A DNA stretch of 37,365 bases from Pseudomonadota bacterium (GTDB lineage: Bacteria; Desulfobacterota; Desulfobulbia; Desulfobulbales; Desulfocapsaceae): positions 1-37,365 of the forward strand of contig JAHIUA010000010.1 in the NCBI GenBank assembly GCA_018817385.1. The letters are read 5' to 3'. The notes beneath the pieces were generated by a model. That model was not told the DNA's origin and searched no databases. It was given only the letters and a program-made list of their open reading frames with translations. The translations under genes and the position numbers were made by a program. Shown here piece by piece: positions 1-9,214 of the stretch (the stretch's first letter is position 1; every line of letters begins with the position of its first letter).

Positions 1-3000
1 CAGCAGCACGACCCGGCCGCCGCGGTAGTTCGGCCGCAGGTGCTTGCCCACGTCGATCGTGCCCCGCCGGACCGTCTCGCCCGAATCGACCTGGTCGACC
101 TTGAAGCCCATGCTGTCAAGCAGTCCTGCCAGCATCTGGCTGGCGTTCTCGTTGTCGTCTACCACTAACACCCGTTTGCCCTGCATGTCGGTCGACAACG
201 CCAGCTTGCGCGACTGGCCAACGCACTTGGCAAGGCGTGCCGTGAACCAGAAGGTGCTTCCCTTACCGGGTTCGCTGCTTACCCCAACCTCTCCGTCCAT
301 CAGTTCGGCCAGCTTCTCGGAAATGGCCAGACCAAGGCCGGTGCCGCCAAATTCGCGGGTGGTCGAGGCGTCGGCCTGGGAAAATCTCTGGAACAACCGT
401 TCAATCTGCTCCTCCGTCAGGCCAGTGCCCGTATCGCGTACGGCGCAGTAAATCAACACATCCTCTTCGGTCTCCTCCTTGAGGCTGATTGCGATGTTGA
501 TTTCGCCATGCTCGGTGAACTTGACAGCATTATTGCAGTAATTGATCAAAATCTGTCCCATCCGTAGCGGATCTCCGATCAGGTACGGCGGCACGTTCGC
601 ATCTACATTGAAGACCAGTTCCAGCCCCTTGGCAAAGCACTTGTCGGCGATCAGGTTGGCGACATTGTCAAGCACCTTCTCCAATTGAAACTCGGTATAT
701 TCAATCGTCAGCTTACCCACCTCGATCTTCGAGAAATCGAGAATATCGTTAATAATGCTCAGCAGATGTCGGCCAGAGCCCTTAATCTTCTTGATATAGT
801 CTCGCTGGCGTGGTGTCAGCTCGGTCTTCAGCACCAAATGGGACATACCGATAATGGAGTTCATCGGTGTTCGGATTTCGTGGCTCATATTTGAGAGGAA
901 ATCTGATTTGGCGAGGTTGGCATTTTCCGCCGCAGCCTTTGCGTTCTCCAACTCGGCTGTCTTTTCCTGCAGCACTTGATCCAGTAATTTGCGCTCTGTG
1001 ATATCACGCGCAGCGGCAAACACGCCCTGCAACCTCCTGTCCCGATCATAGAAAGTGGTCGCATTATAGGAAACCACTGTTTCCCTGCCGTTCCTGTCAC
1101 GTGCTGTAAGTTCGTAGTTGGTGAGTTTCTTTTCGCTCAGCACGAGTTTGATTCCTGCCTCAGCCCGCTCCGGATCAGTGAAGTATTTTTTGAACGGAGC
1201 ACCGATCAATTCGTCGCGCGTGCAGTCGGTGAGTTCCTCCATCTGTTTATTGACGTCGGTGATGATACCGGACGGATCGGTGGTCATCAGCGCGTCGATA
1301 TTCGATTCAAACAGGGAGCGAGTGTAGAACTGATAATCGCGCAAGCGCTGGCCAAGCTGCTTCTGCTCTGCCTCTATCTGCTTGCGTACGGTGTTGTCCG
1401 TGCCGATCAGGAGATAACCGATAATGGCATCCTGTTCGTCACGCAGGGCCGTGACCGACACGACTGCCGGAAATCGGCTGCCATCCTTACGGATGTAAGT
1501 CAACTCATAGATGTCCTCAATTCCACGTGAAGCCTTGAATACCAATGCCTCGAAGCCGGGGGTAATTGGGGTTTCGAGTTCGACGCTGAGCATTTCGGCG
1601 CGTGCAATCAGTTCCTGCGGATCGGAAATATCGGCCGGAGTGATCGCGTTCATCACTTCCTCGGCATCGTAGCCCAGCATGCGCTCGGCACCAACGTTGA
1701 AAATCTGGATGACGCCCTTTGCATCAGTGGCAATACTCGAAAAATTGGCGCTGTTGAAAATCGCGTTCTGCAAGGCTTCCGCCTGCTTGCGCACGGTGAT
1801 ATCACGCAGAATACCAGTAAAATAACGCTGGCCACCCATCCACATTTCGCTTACCGCTATTTCCAAAGGGAAAGTGTTGCCATCCTTACGCCGGCCTACA
1901 ACTTCGCGTCCAAGACCAATAGCGCGGTCCTCTTCGCTCGCAAGGTAATATTCAAGCGAACCGTTACGCTGATCTTGATCAAGTTCGGGGATCAACATGC
2001 CGAAGGTTTGCCCGACAAGTTCGGCGGAGGCATAGCCAAACATTCGCTCTGCAGCCGGGTTAACCGTCTCAACTATTCCATCGTGGGCATTGAGGGTGAC
2101 GATGCCGTCCACCACGGCATTTAGAATCGTCTGGACCAGTGCAGTACTGTCGTGCAAGGCCTGCTGTGCTGCATATTCTCCGGTCACATCGCGGAACACC
2201 AGCACAGCACCTATAACCTGCCCCTCACGGTCTCGAATAGGTGCACAGCTGTCGGCGATATCACACTCCTGCCCATCGCGAGCAATCAGCACGGTGTGGT
2301 TGGCAAGTCCGTGTATCGTGCCCTGCGCCAAGGTCTCTGTAACCGGGATAGTGGCGCGCTTGCGAGTCTCTTTGTTGATGATGGAAAAAATTTCGTCTAC
2401 CGGACGACCGCTGGCTTGCGCCTGCGTCCAACCAGTGAGCCTTTCTGCAAGGGGATTGAGGAGTGTCACACGCGCCTCGGCATCGGTGGCTATTACCGCA
2501 TCACCAATAGAGTTGAGAGTCACTGCAAGCTTTTCCTCACTTTCCCGCAAGGTAACATTGGCCTCCTGCAGTTGTTTGTTTGTCTCCTCCTGAATCTCAA
2601 GCAGATGCTGTCGCTCTGCTTCAACCTGCTTGCGTGCAGTGTTATCGGTACCAATCAGTAAATATCCGATAATGGCGGATTTCTTGTCACGCAGGGCCGT
2701 GACCGATACAACTGCCGGGAAGCGGCTGCCATCCTTGCGGATATAGGTCAACTCGTAGATGTCCTCAATACCGCGTGAGGCCTTGAATACCAATGCCTCG
2801 AAGCCCGGCGTAATCTTAGTTCCGAGCTCGACGCTGAGAGTTTCGGCACGTGCAATTACTTCCTGCGGATCGGAAATATCGGCCGGCGTAATCTTGTTCA
2901 GCACTTCGGCTGCCGTGTAACCCAGCATGCACTCGGCACCGACGTTGAAGATCTGAATGACGCCGTGAGCGTCGGTGGCAATACTCGAAAAATTAGGGTT

Positions 3001-3087
3001 GTTGAAAATCGCGTTCTGCAGATCTCCTGCCTTAAACAGCGTTTCTTCAGCCTGCTTGCAAGTGGTGTTAATAATACGTTTTTTCAT
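1..3087 (-). CDS. Multi-PAS hybrid sensor histidine kinase, C-terminus off window
   Basis: One uninterrupted minus-strand frame of 1029 codons runs from an ATG at 3087 to the window edge. It holds five PAS-like domains at about residues 22-152, 185-305, 316-435, 438-570 and 581-700. A HisKA domain follows, with the phospho-acceptor His at about 736 (motif [10 protein letters not shown]). The HATPase_c domain has an N box near 844 ([12 protein letters not shown]), then DTGTGL and [10 protein letters not shown]. The start of a receiver domain (VLVVDDNE) lies at about 972. No transmembrane segment is visible, so it is probably a cytoplasmic BarA-like redox, ligand or light sensor that phosphorylates its own receiver. 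There is no clear Shine-Dalgarno. The frame stays open about 12 codons upstream of the ATG without a conventional start, so the N-terminus may have been trimmed. PAS1 and PAS4 are near-identical duplicates. The last ~30 codons fit a receiver poorly and are GC-rich. The ligand is unknown. Confidence 0.93.
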   Translation of the reverse strand, partial: MKKRIINTTCKQAEETLFKAGDLQNAIFNNPNFSSIATDAHGVIQIFNVGAECMLGYTAAEVLNKITPADISDPQEVIARAETLSVELGTKITPGFEALVFKASRGIEDIYELTYIRKDGSRFPAVVSVTALRDKKSAIIGYLLIGTDNTARKQVEAERQHLLEIQEETNKQLQEANVTLRESEEKLAVTLNSIGDAVIATDAEARVTLLNPLAERLTGWTQAQASGRPVDEIFSIINKETRKRATIPVTETLAQGTIHGLANHTVLIARDGQECDIADSCAPIRDREGQVIGAVLVFRDVTGEYAAQQALHDSTALVQTILNAVVDGIVTLNAHDGIVETVNPAAERMFGYASAELVGQTFGMLIPELDQDQRNGSLEYYLASEEDRAIGLGREVVGRRKDGNTFPLEIAVSEMWMGGQRYFTGILRDITVRKQAEALQNAIFNSANFSSIATDAKGVIQIFNVGAERMLGYDAEEVMNAITPADISDPQELIARAEMLSVELETPITPGFEALVFKASRGIEDIYELTYIRKDGSRFPAVVSVTALRDEQDAIIGYLLIGTDNTVRKQIEAEQKQLGQRLRDYQFYTRSLFESNIDALMTTDPSGIITDVNKQMEELTDCTRDELIGAPFKKYFTDPERAEAGIKLVLSEKKLTNYELTARDRNGRETVVSYNATTFYDRDRRLQGVFAAARDITERKLLDQVLQEKTAELENAKAAAENANLAKSDFLSNMSHEIRTPMNSIIGMSHLVLKTELTPRQRDYIKKIKGSGRHLLSIINDILDFSKIEVGKLTIEYTEFQLEKVLDNVANLIADKCFAKGLELVFNVDANVPPYLIGDPLRMGQILINYCNNAVKFTEHGEINIAISLKEETEEDVLIYCAVRDTGTGLTEEQIERLFQRFSQADASTTREFGGTGLGLAISEKLAELMDGEVGVSSEPGKGSTFWFTARLAKCVGQSRKLALSTDMQGKRVLVVDDNENASQMLAGLLDSMGFKVDQVDSGETVRRGTIDVGKHLRPNYRGGRVVLL
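1378..1773 (-). repeat. PAS4-coding copy of an intragenic duplication
   Basis: Second copy of the duplicated PAS/PAC unit, about 1.25 kb from the first and in the same orientation. It sits between PAS3 and PAS5. The copies differ at scattered positions, for example [10 protein letters not shown] here against [10 protein letters not shown] in PAS1. Confidence 0.85.
2629..3022 (-). repeat. PAS1-coding copy of an intragenic duplication
   Basis: This segment encodes the first PAS/PAC unit of the kinase. It is very similar to 1378-1773 in both DNA and protein, sharing [26 protein letters not shown] and [15 protein letters not shown]. Many silent positions are also shared, which points to recent duplication or ongoing gene conversion. 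Confidence 0.85.
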
Positions 3088-3125
3088 GTCATTTATGGCG
3101 GCAATCTGCTCTGTAATATGATTGT

Positions 3126-3153
3126 TTTATAAACATTCTGAAGAAATCGCCAA
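3126..3153 (-). promoter_or_regulatory. Probable sigma-70 promoter of the kinase gene
   Basis: On the minus strand a TTGGCG -35 (3153-3148) is followed after 16 nt by a TATAAA -10 (3131-3126), about 40 nt upstream of the kinase ATG. It matches the consensus reasonably but is unproven. Confidence 0.45.
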
Positions 3154-3331
3154 AAGAAAAAAACAGTGCAGATACCTTGACAGGTTTAATGGTTCATACA
3201 TACTGCTACCATACAAGATGAATTAACAACGATCAACTGGGATCTTTGTATAATATTTTCACTTATACTGTGAATTTAAGTCAGGCGAGGCAATAACAGA
3301 TTCCTTTCATTGACCGATCCGAGATTTCTCT

Positions 3332-3574
3332 ATGCATAGGCATGCGGCTATAAACAGGCAGGAGGTATTTAAAGGCAAAGGCATGATAGGTCTCTATGAA
3401 CTGATGATTGCCAGTCATCCCATCAAAAAGCTGATCATTGAGCGAGCCACTGTCAGTGCCATTAAGGAAGAGGCAATCAGCAACGGCATGACCGTACTCC
3501 TGCAAGAGGGTATTCAGCAGATTTTTGCGGGTCAGACGGACTTTAAACTGGTCATGACCGTCTGCTCCCAATAG
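3332..3574 (+). pseudogene. 3' remnant of a PilB/GspE-type secretion ATPase gene
   Basis: An 80-codon frame whose residues from about 13 onward match the extreme C-terminus of type IV pilus/type II secretion ATPases. It shows GMIGLYELM, then IKKLIIERA, then a GMTVLLQEGIQQIFAGQT block, equivalent to the family's G-x-G-(I/L)-YE-(L/V), RxLIxxRA and GMxTLxxDGxxKVxxGxT pattern. The Walker A and B and tetracysteine regions of the ~550-residue family are absent. An in-frame stop lies just upstream, near 3303, and the first ~12 residues do not match. It is best read as a gene fragment without function. It ends 11 bp before a palindromic mobile-element copy, so rearrangement by that element may have removed the rest. 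A small real gene is less likely. Confidence 0.65.
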
Positions 3575-3585
3575 AGGAAAAAATG

Positions 3586-3734
3586 GATAACTATTCAACA
3601 GCACTCCCTCTTTGTCCATTCAGGTCTTCTCGAATAGCACGAGTATGCTTCGAAGTCCTTCATGAACGAAGATAAAGCACTGCTAAACAGTTACAGAGCG
3701 GTTGCTTGCCAATTATTGGGCATTACCTGAACAG
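3586..3734 (+). mobile_element. MITE-like palindromic element, older copy A
   Basis: This ~149-bp segment is homologous, in inverted orientation, to 32463-32614. A 34-nt stretch (3626-3659) is identical to the other copy, and most of the 3' 60 bp also matches. The core folds into a long imperfect hairpin. The termini are diverged (ATAACT and GGTAT instead of GTAACT and AGTTAC) and no clean target-site duplication is visible, so this is probably the older insertion. It lies just downstream of tamB and could form a transcription-stopping hairpin. Confidence 0.75.
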
Positions 3735-3777
3735 GTATAAAAAAAGAAATGAATCCGCTGTGCTCTTGAGGCAACTG

Positions 3778-6700
3778 TCACCGTTCCAGGGACCAGAGCA
3801 GATCGGCACCCGTGGCCTCGGAGGTGGCCTCTGTCTTCACAGAAAACCCATATTTGAGCTCATAGCGGGCCTGGAAAGTGCCTGCGGGGTCCTTCAGGCC
3901 CTTTCCATAGCTGATATAGAGATCTTCATAGATCTCCTTGCCCACCACCAGGGAAAATTCAGAGATGCTTTCCCCGCCTTCCAGACTCACATCCAGGCCG
4001 GTGCTCTCTTTAAAACCATCAAGCAATCCCGTACCGGTGCCTCCTCCGAGAGTAGCAGCAACTGCACCGAGCATGGAGCCCTCCTTTTCGTTGGATGTCG
4101 ACATATCGTGCCCCACCAGGATATAGGCCAGGATATCGGATTCCTCCATGGCTGGATCGGAAAACAGATTCATCTCCATCCGGGAGACACTCCCTGTCAC
4201 CTGAATGCCAACAATCTTGTCATGGACGTTTTTGCTGGCCCGCACATCAAGCCCGGGATCCTCAATGGATCCCCCTTGATAAAAGACCAGTCCCCTCTTT
4301 ATTTCCAGGCTGGTGCCGCGGAAAGCAAAGGTTCCATTATGGAGATTGAGGCTTCCCTGTCCGGTGATTATCTGGCCTGGGTCCTGATTTATCTTCAACT
4401 GGCCATCGAGGCTCCCGCGGAGACCGAAGGCATCCACCTTCACTTCCTCTCCCAGGATCACGCTAAGATCAAGGGACATCGGCAAGGTCCCATTGGCGTG
4501 CTCGCCGTTTGTATCGACCAGGACCACATCCTGGGAGGAAGAGACCGCGCCCTGAAATCCGGCGGGGGCGATACGGGCCTTGGGCACGGTAACAGACCCG
4601 TTCAGGACGATCCCCTTCTCCCCATAGACAAAATGGAGGTCCGGACTTATTACTGCCGTGTACTCCGAGAGATCCACCGCCGGAAAGTCCTTGCCTTTGA
4701 CCGTGAAGTCAGCCTGCCACTGTTTCTCCAGATCCTGTTTGACAAATCCTTCCACCTTGAGTCTGCCCTCCCCTGAGGCCAGGGCCAGGGCCACCTTATT
4801 GGTCGTTCCATCTCCGGAAACTGAGAGTTCCAGTTCCTGAACCTCAATACCTGCATCGGCAAGTTGAATCAAGCCATTCTGGAGGGCCATTTTTCCCTCG
4901 ATCACCGGCCTGGCCACAGTTCCCTGCAAGTTGCCACTGCCCACAAATTGACCTGTTGCATTTACCCGGTAGTCGCTGAGGGGGGCCAGCGGACTGAGAT
5001 CTTTAACATTCAGAGCCAAGGTTCCGGCCAAGGTCATCTCTTCCGGCTTACTGAAGTCAGCGTAATTCCCCACTACGGCCTCAAGCTCTGCCACACTGCC
5101 ATCCTGGAACAGGGTCTTTGCCCGGACCTGAGCATCATTGTCCTCCAGCCGCACCTGCAACTCATTGTCGGTCCAGTGCCAGGTTCTGGATTGCCCCTCT
5201 TCGTCCAGTGCCGTCAGAGAAAGATCGGGCAGAGCAGCAACAATCCCTGCATGGTCCAATACAGCCCCTTTCCCCATGGCCTTCACCGTTGCCGAAAGAG
5301 TGCCGTCCAGCTGTTGGGAGACAAGCTCCCATTCTTCGAGAAGTTTCAGGGAAAAGTCCTTCACCCCTCCTTGCAGTTGCCATCCTTCCTCCTCCTGCCA
5401 TTTCCCCCCAAGGGAAATGCGCACCTGGTCCTGGAGAAGGGAGAACTCACCAACTTCCATATTTGTCTTGGTCAGGTGCAGAGGAACGGCCTGCTCTGTC
5501 TGCCACTCTCCATATTGATTAGACTGGAGCATGAGTTCAGCCAGCTTTCCCTGCCATTCCTGGTCCTCCAATCCTCCAGTAAGGGCAAGCTGTAAGGCCC
5601 CGAGGGTGGTGGCCAGGGAAAGATCCAGACGATGTTCTGCAAGGCTCCCCTGTACTTGAAGCTGGACCTTGTCGATGCTTTGCCCGGGCAGCTCAAGACC
5701 TGCGGCCTTCAGGTCAGCTTCGATCTGCCCCTGACCAGCCAGATCTGCATTGACCACAGCCTTCAGACTCTTCAGGACAATATCTTTGACCTTGAGTGCA
5801 GAAGCATCCACAGTCATGGCCAGGCGAGGTTCTTCCCGTCTGCCGCCCACTGTCCCCTGGAGCTGAAAGACGCCACTGCTTTCCGGTATCAGGCTGGCCA
5901 GATCAGCTGATCCAGCCTGAAAGGCGAAATCAAGCTCACCGTTGGCCCGGCCATTGACCTGCAACCGGGTGGACCCTGACTGGAGATGTAATGCATCCAC
6001 AACAAGCGTCTCACCATCAATCCCTGCCTGACCGCTGCCGGTCAGGGGAAAGTCCCGCAATTCTCCCTGCAGATGATCAATTTTCAGATCCGCCACCAGT
6101 TTCCCTGCCTTCCATTCTCCCTGACTGTGGAGGAGTGTATCAATTTTCCCCGGCCACTGAGAGGCAAACTGTGAGGGATCCAATTGTTCCCCCTCAAGTT
6201 CTGCCTGCCAGGAAAAACCATCTCCCCAGCCGATCTGTCCACTGCTGGTGAGCCGTGCCTGATCCAGGAGGATCTGCAGAGAATGGATGGTCAGTGCGCT
6301 AAAATCCCCCTCCACTTCCGTACGGACTTGAACCTGCGGATACCCCTCATAATGGACATCGGCTGCCAGAGTCCCCCCATAGGTCTCCAGGCCTCCGGAG
6401 ACCTCGGCAGCAGAGAGTGCCCCATCAATGGGCAAATCCACTTTGAAATCCTGAAGGGCAAGATATTCTGTTTTTGCAGAGACCTGCCAATGCAGATCTC
6501 CCAAGAGCTTGGTCAATTGTCCCTGAACAGTTGCCACCGCAGGGGCCTTGAGCTCCACCGAGACGGCCAATGCCTCCATATCACCGTTGGCCGCCAGCGC
6601 CCCATGGAGAGCAGTAAGAGCGGGATCAGTCACTCTCCACTCCCCACTTAGTTCCAGGGGCCAGGAGCCACTGAGCCGGACCTCGGCCTGCAGCTCTCCA

Positions 6701-7260
6701 CCATAGACCGGACTCTCCAGTTTCAGGCGAGAGATGTGAACCTGATCATCACGAGCAGACACCTGGAGGAGCAGTTCGTGCACGGGAAAGGAATCAACGC
6801 TGCCGGGAAAGAAGAGTTCCGCATCATGGAACTGCACATCCGCAAGCTCCAGGGCAAGGGGGAGACGGATGTCGGGAAGAGTGATCGCTATCCGCTCCGG
6901 TTTGTTCTCATCTTCTGTGGCAGGGTCACTTTTATCAAGGCGGACCACCAGGCCCCGAGCCTTTATGCCCTGAACCCGCAACTCTTTGTCAAAAAGGGCT
7001 CCGGGCAGCCAGCTGAAAGCCAGTTCCTCCAATTCGACATGGGCGACACCGTTCACATTGAGCTGCACCTTCTCCAACTGCCAGCTGGAGAGGAGATGTC
7101 CCCGCACCTGGCCCACGGAAAAGAGGGGTCCGCTCAAGGAATCGCCAAGCCCCACCAGAAGACGAAAACCGCTTTCTGTGGCCAGGAAAAGGCAAAAGGC
7201 GATGGCCAGCAACAGTGGCGGCAGAAAAACCCAGGTCAGCAATCGAAGGATTTTTTTCAT
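3778..7260 (-). CDS. tamB: TamB-like translocation and assembly module (DUF490)
   Basis: A 1160-residue protein with one N-terminal membrane anchor (about residues 3-26) and a long periplasmic body. The body is rich in alternating hydrophobic beta-strand segments with little other motif content. The C-terminal ~350 residues have the look of the TamB/DUF490 domain, with FRGTSLEIKRG, VFYQGGSIEDPGLDVRA, DILAYILVG and LLDGFKESTGLDVSLE. TamB proteins are AsmA-like, span the periplasm and work with TamA in outer-membrane protein assembly and lipid transport. Length is close to the family norm (~1000-1300). The start ATG overlaps the tamA stop as ATGA, so translation is coupled. No signal-peptidase site is expected because the anchor is retained. 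A degraded MITE copy lies just beyond the stop. Confidence 0.9.
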   Translation of the reverse strand: MKKILRLLTWVFLPPLLLAIAFCLFLATESGFRLLVGLGDSLSGPLFSVGQVRGHLLSSWQLEKVQLNVNGVAHVELEELAFSWLPGALFDKELRVQGIKARGLVVRLDKSDPATEDENKPERIAITLPDIRLPLALELADVQFHDAELFFPGSVDSFPVHELLLQVSARDDQVHISRLKLESPVYGGELQAEVRLSGSWPLELSGEWRVTDPALTALHGALAANGDMEALAVSVELKAPAVATVQGQLTKLLGDLHWQVSAKTEYLALQDFKVDLPIDGALSAAEVSGGLETYGGTLAADVHYEGYPQVQVRTEVEGDFSALTIHSLQILLDQARLTSSGQIGWGDGFSWQAELEGEQLDPSQFASQWPGKIDTLLHSQGEWKAGKLVADLKIDHLQGELRDFPLTGSGQAGIDGETLVVDALHLQSGSTRLQVNGRANGELDFAFQAGSADLASLIPESSGVFQLQGTVGGRREEPRLAMTVDASALKVKDIVLKSLKAVVNADLAGQGQIEADLKAAGLELPGQSIDKVQLQVQGSLAEHRLDLSLATTLGALQLALTGGLEDQEWQGKLAELMLQSNQYGEWQTEQAVPLHLTKTNMEVGEFSLLQDQVRISLGGKWQEEEGWQLQGGVKDFSLKLLEEWELVSQQLDGTLSATVKAMGKGAVLDHAGIVAALPDLSLTALDEEGQSRTWHWTDNELQVRLEDNDAQVRAKTLFQDGSVAELEAVVGNYADFSKPEEMTLAGTLALNVKDLSPLAPLSDYRVNATGQFVGSGNLQGTVARPVIEGKMALQNGLIQLADAGIEVQELELSVSGDGTTNKVALALASGEGRLKVEGFVKQDLEKQWQADFTVKGKDFPAVDLSEYTAVISPDLHFVYGEKGIVLNGSVTVPKARIAPAGFQGAVSSSQDVVLVDTNGEHANGTLPMSLDLSVILGEEVKVDAFGLRGSLDGQLKINQDPGQIITGQGSLNLHNGTFAFRGTSLEIKRGLVFYQGGSIEDPGLDVRASKNVHDKIVGIQVTGSVSRMEMNLFSDPAMEESDILAYILVGHDMSTSNEKEGSMLGAVAATLGGGTGTGLLDGFKESTGLDVSLEGGESISEFSLVVGKEIYEDLYISYGKGLKDPAGTFQARYELKYGFSVKTEATSEATGADLLWSLER

Positions 7261-9014
7261 AAATCGGCCCCCACTGAGAGATGAATCCTGACAGGATCTC
7301 CATCATCAGAGAGCGCACTTGCCACATCCAGGCGAATCTGGCCAAAGGGGAGCGTCATCCGCACCCCGAGGCCGACACCATGTTTGAGGTCAGCCTCAAT
7401 GGCATCCAGGGCATTTCCCACATCATAAAAGGTCGCCATGCTCCAGCGAGGGGTCAACCTGCGCTCAAGCTCAATGCTGCCCTCCACCAGATATTGACCA
7501 CCGATAACCACCCCCGAGGCATCCTCCGGCCCAAGGGTTCTATACCCATAGCCACGCACCGACTGATCGCCGCCGGCATAAAAACGAAGGGAAGGAGGAA
7601 GATCGTCAATGGAATCCATGGCCGTCACTCCGATGGTTCCGCGTCCCAGGATGCGCCAGTTTTCCACAGGAGTGACGATTGCCTTACCGCTAAAGCGAAA
7701 CTGGATAAAGCTGGTGGTGGAAAGGAGTTCCTCCTCAGCACCTTCAACCGAAACACTTAAACGGATACCGTTTTCTACATTGGTCCTGTCCTTGGCCAGA
7801 ATCAGATTCCAATAGGCTGAGGGGATCAACAGGTCGGCAGTACCACTGGTCACCCCGACGCTGTAGGCCTCATTTCGATACTCCAAGCCTATTCCATACT
7901 GGTTTTTGGGAGTCTCATGGTTGACTGAAAAGCCATATGACATCATGTTGGTCTCGGTATCATCCCAGGTCTCATCAAGATACTGGCCAGTCAGGCTCAG
8001 GGTATCATAACGGGGGTCAAAGATGGGAATAGCATAGTCTCCATTCACATGGTTATTCTTTTCCGACAACTGCATGGTAAAGGTAGGCCTGTGTCCATGG
8101 CGATTGAACAGACGATTTTTCCACTCCAGGCTGCTTCGCATACCAGTATCGGTCCCATAGCCGATACCGAAACTGTAACGATTCTGCTTGGCCGCAAGCA
8201 GAGAGACCTCCACCGGTATCTTATCCTCCTGCCTCAGGGCAAATTTTGGCTCCACCAGGACCTGGCTGAAATATGAGGTGGCATAAAGACTTGACTGGAG
8301 CTGGTTTAAGGAGCGGAGAGAGTAGACATCTCCTTCCTGATAGGGAATAAAACGCTGCAACAGCTCGGGAGTAATAATCTCCTGTTTGCTCGTGGTCGCC
8401 CCAAAACGAAAGAGAGGCCCCGTATCCAGGGAGAGAAGGATATCTGCCCGCTGCTCTGCCCGCTTCACCAGAATTTTGTGTTCTATAAACCGGGCTCGGA
8501 CATAGCCATGGGCCATTGCCTGAGCCAGGATTTTTTTCTTGCCGATTTCATAAAGACTGTCTAGGAGCTGCGTCCCCGGCTGCAGGGGAAACCCTGCACT
8601 CAGATCCTCAAAAACAGGATCTCCCTGACCTGGTCCCACAATCTGCACCGACAAAGAGCCGACAAGCATCGGCGGTCCGGCAGTGACCGTATACAGTGCA
8701 TGCCAGCCCTCATCCTCTTGCGTCAGCGAGCTCTCCACCTGGACCGAGTAATACCCATACGGTGCCAGGGCCTCTTCAATCTCTTTTTGGGAGCGCTTGT
8801 GCAAGTTCTGTATTTCTCGAAGAGTGATATCAGCGTTTTGCTGTTGCAGGTATATCTTCAAACGGGCAAGGATATTAGTAGAGAGTTCTCCCTCAACCCC
8901 TGCAACAGTGACCGACAGAGGAACAGCAAGACAGAGAGAAGCCTGGAGCAAAAGAACCAGCGCCAAAAAGAGGCTTGAAGAACAGCGAGAAAGATGTTTG
9001 AGAGTAGGAGTCAA
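7257..9014 (-). CDS. tamA: TamA-like Omp85 outer-membrane protein
   Basis: A 585-residue protein with a signal peptide (basic start, then a hydrophobic stretch ending LCLA at about residue 30). POTRA-like repeats follow to about residue 260, then an Omp85 beta barrel. The diagnostic VRGYGYR motif is at about 486-492, and alternating amphipathic strands run to the C-terminus. Together with the overlapping tamB this identifies TamA rather than BamA. The pair helps insert outer-membrane proteins, including autotransporter-type adhesins. Only a TTG at 9014 is available as a start, because an in-frame stop lies four codons upstream and the signal peptide requires this N-terminus. No strong Shine-Dalgarno is visible. 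It ends in Leu rather than the common C-terminal Phe. It is transcribed divergently from the RNA methyltransferase gene. Confidence 0.9.
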   Translation of the reverse strand: MTPTLKHLSRCSSSLFLALVLLLQASLCLAVPLSVTVAGVEGELSTNILARLKIYLQQQNADITLREIQNLHKRSQKEIEEALAPYGYYSVQVESSLTQEDEGWHALYTVTAGPPMLVGSLSVQIVGPGQGDPVFEDLSAGFPLQPGTQLLDSLYEIGKKKILAQAMAHGYVRARFIEHKILVKRAEQRADILLSLDTGPLFRFGATTSKQEIITPELLQRFIPYQEGDVYSLRSLNQLQSSLYATSYFSQVLVEPKFALRQEDKIPVEVSLLAAKQNRYSFGIGYGTDTGMRSSLEWKNRLFNRHGHRPTFTMQLSEKNNHVNGDYAIPIFDPRYDTLSLTGQYLDETWDDTETNMMSYGFSVNHETPKNQYGIGLEYRNEAYSVGVTSGTADLLIPSAYWNLILAKDRTNVENGIRLSVSVEGAEEELLSTTSFIQFRFSGKAIVTPVENWRILGRGTIGVTAMDSIDDLPPSLRFYAGGDQSVRGYGYRTLGPEDASGVVIGGQYLVEGSIELERRLTPRWSMATFYDVGNALDAIEADLKHGVGLGVRMTLPFGQIRLDVASALSDDGDPVRIHLSVGADL

Positions 9015-9136
9015 AGGCTCAAGTCAAAAAAGGGAACATGGCAGCAAGGTCTTAACCTCGCCATCTCAATTTTTTAATTGTCAGGAGGTTGTTAATCCCC
9101 GCCAAGTTCTTATTAAAAGAAAAGATTGAGTTCAGA

Positions 9137-9187
9137 TTTCAGAGAAATATTATTATTTGATTATACCACGTTCAAACGTCTCTGAAA
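9137..9187. promoter_or_regulatory. Inverted repeat in the divergent tamA / methyltransferase spacer
   Basis: TTTCAGAGA (9137-9145) and TCTCTGAAA (9179-9187) are perfect 9-bp inverted arms. They flank an AT-rich segment and a smaller ACGTT/AACGT repeat. It could be an operator or an RNA hairpin ahead of the methyltransferase start at 9215. Function unknown. Confidence 0.35.
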
Positions 9188-9214
9188 ACATTTTCCAATA
9201 AAGGTTCCAGGCCA

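Noticed and set aside
3706-4776. Plus-strand open frame of about 356 codons opposite the end of tamB
   Set aside because: It starts inside the mobile-element copy, runs antisense to conserved tamB sequence, and encodes no recognisable domain.
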